The notes beneath the pieces are model-generated. The model was not told where the DNA came from and did no database searches. It saw only the letters and a list, made by a program, of their open reading frames with translations. From assembly GCA_035652495.1 (NCBI GenBank), contig DASRDS010000386.1:1-14116 (forward strand): 14,116 bases of DNA, given 5' to 3'. The translations under genes and the position numbers were made by a program. This document shows, piece after piece, positions 14,000-14,116 of this stretch (position 1 is its first letter; each line of letters starts with the position of its first letter). The DNA is from DASRDS01 sp035652495 (GTDB taxonomy: Bacteria; Gemmatimonadota; Gemmatimonadetes; Gemmatimonadales; Gemmatimonadaceae).

Positions 14000-14011
14000 A
14001 AGCGAGCGCCG
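13978..14011 (+). terminator. Stem-loop over the porin stop codon
   Basis: CGGCGCTCGTTTC (13978-13990) pairs with GAAGCGAGCGCCG (13999-14011) over thirteen pairs, including one T-G, with an 8-nt loop that holds most of the TAG stop. The left arm is the last codons of the porin. No T-tract follows, so it is either a factor-assisted terminator or an mRNA-stabilising 3' hairpin. Confidence 0.45.
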
Positions 14012-14037
14012 ATCCGGGACGCGGCATTTAGGGGGGT

Positions 14038-14067
14038 CCGGGGGGCGTAGTTGGGGTTGCCCCCCGG
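14038..14067. repeat. GC-rich hairpin CCGGGGGGC/GCCCCCCGG downstream of the porin
   Basis: A perfect 9-bp stem (14038-14046 with 14059-14067) encloses the 12-nt loop GTAGTTGGGGTT and is preceded by another G6 run at 14031-14036. It looks like an intergenic structured or repetitive element rather than coding sequence. I cannot tell from one copy whether it belongs to a genome-wide family. Confidence 0.4.
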
Positions 14068-14081
14068 AGGCGAACCGACCA

Positions 14082-14108
14082 GTCGAGCAGCGTAGTGTGC
14101 TGCTCGAC
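14082..14108. terminator. 10-bp perfect hairpin near the window end, terminator-like
   Basis: GTCGAGCAGC (14082-14091) and GCTGCTCGAC (14099-14108) form a perfect 10-bp stem with the loop GTAGTGT. There is no T-tract on either strand within the window. It could be a bidirectional factor-dependent terminator, or the end of a gene or repeat that continues past the edge. Function uncertain. Confidence 0.35.
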
Positions 14109-14116
14109 GAGCCGCG

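Noticed and set aside
14031..14056. G-quadruplex from G6, G6 and G4 runs
   Set aside because: Only three strong G-runs are present before a lone G that is followed by C6. The second run also pairs in the perfect GC hairpin, which is the more likely structure.

Overview
This is a GC-rich window from a Gram-negative, double-membraned bacterium. It encodes a TolC-type outer-membrane channel, an RND pump, a beta-barrel porin and a periplasmic phosphate-binding protein. Codon use, GTG/TTG starts and protein style would fit Gemmatimonadota, Acidobacteriota or a proteobacterium. Placing it further would need database comparison, so I treat the phylum as open. I see no rRNA, tRNA, CRISPR array, transposase or phage gene, and no gene-free stretch longer than about 160 bp.

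Left part (1-4209). A minus-strand pair, a 71-residue possible beta-grasp protein followed by an adenosine deaminase cut by the window edge, diverges from a plus-strand phosphate-control cluster. That cluster is a PhoB-type response regulator, a PhoR-type sensor kinase starting directly after the phoB stop, and the phosphate-binding protein PstS. The divergent gap carries 11-bp-phased repeats resembling a PHO box. No pstC, pstA, pstB or phoU follows pstS. A strong rho-independent terminator closes the cluster, and its stem and T-tract lie inside the last codons of the convergent gene.

Middle part (4152-9871, minus strand). A complete tripartite efflux operon runs in the order RND pump, periplasmic adaptor, TolC-like channel, with an 8-nt overlap at each junction. 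The channel gene most plausibly starts at a CTG codon. A perfect 7-5-7 inverted repeat sits just upstream of the pump, between it and a divergent LysR-family regulator.

Right part (9968-14116). The LysR gene converges on, and overlaps by 14 bp, an inner-membrane pair: a TauE/SafE-type anion permease followed by a DUF1634-like small membrane protein. Divergent from the permease is a small regulator made of an excisionase/MerR-like helix-turn-helix joined to a Mop (molybdate-binding) domain. It is followed by a general-porin gene whose ribosome-binding site and start codon lie in a 12-bp hairpin. The regulator, permease, DUF1634 protein and porin look like one oxyanion-handling module with outer-membrane entry, inner-membrane transport and a Mop-domain sensor. 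This is the best candidate for something not yet described. The window ends in three successive hairpins after the porin.
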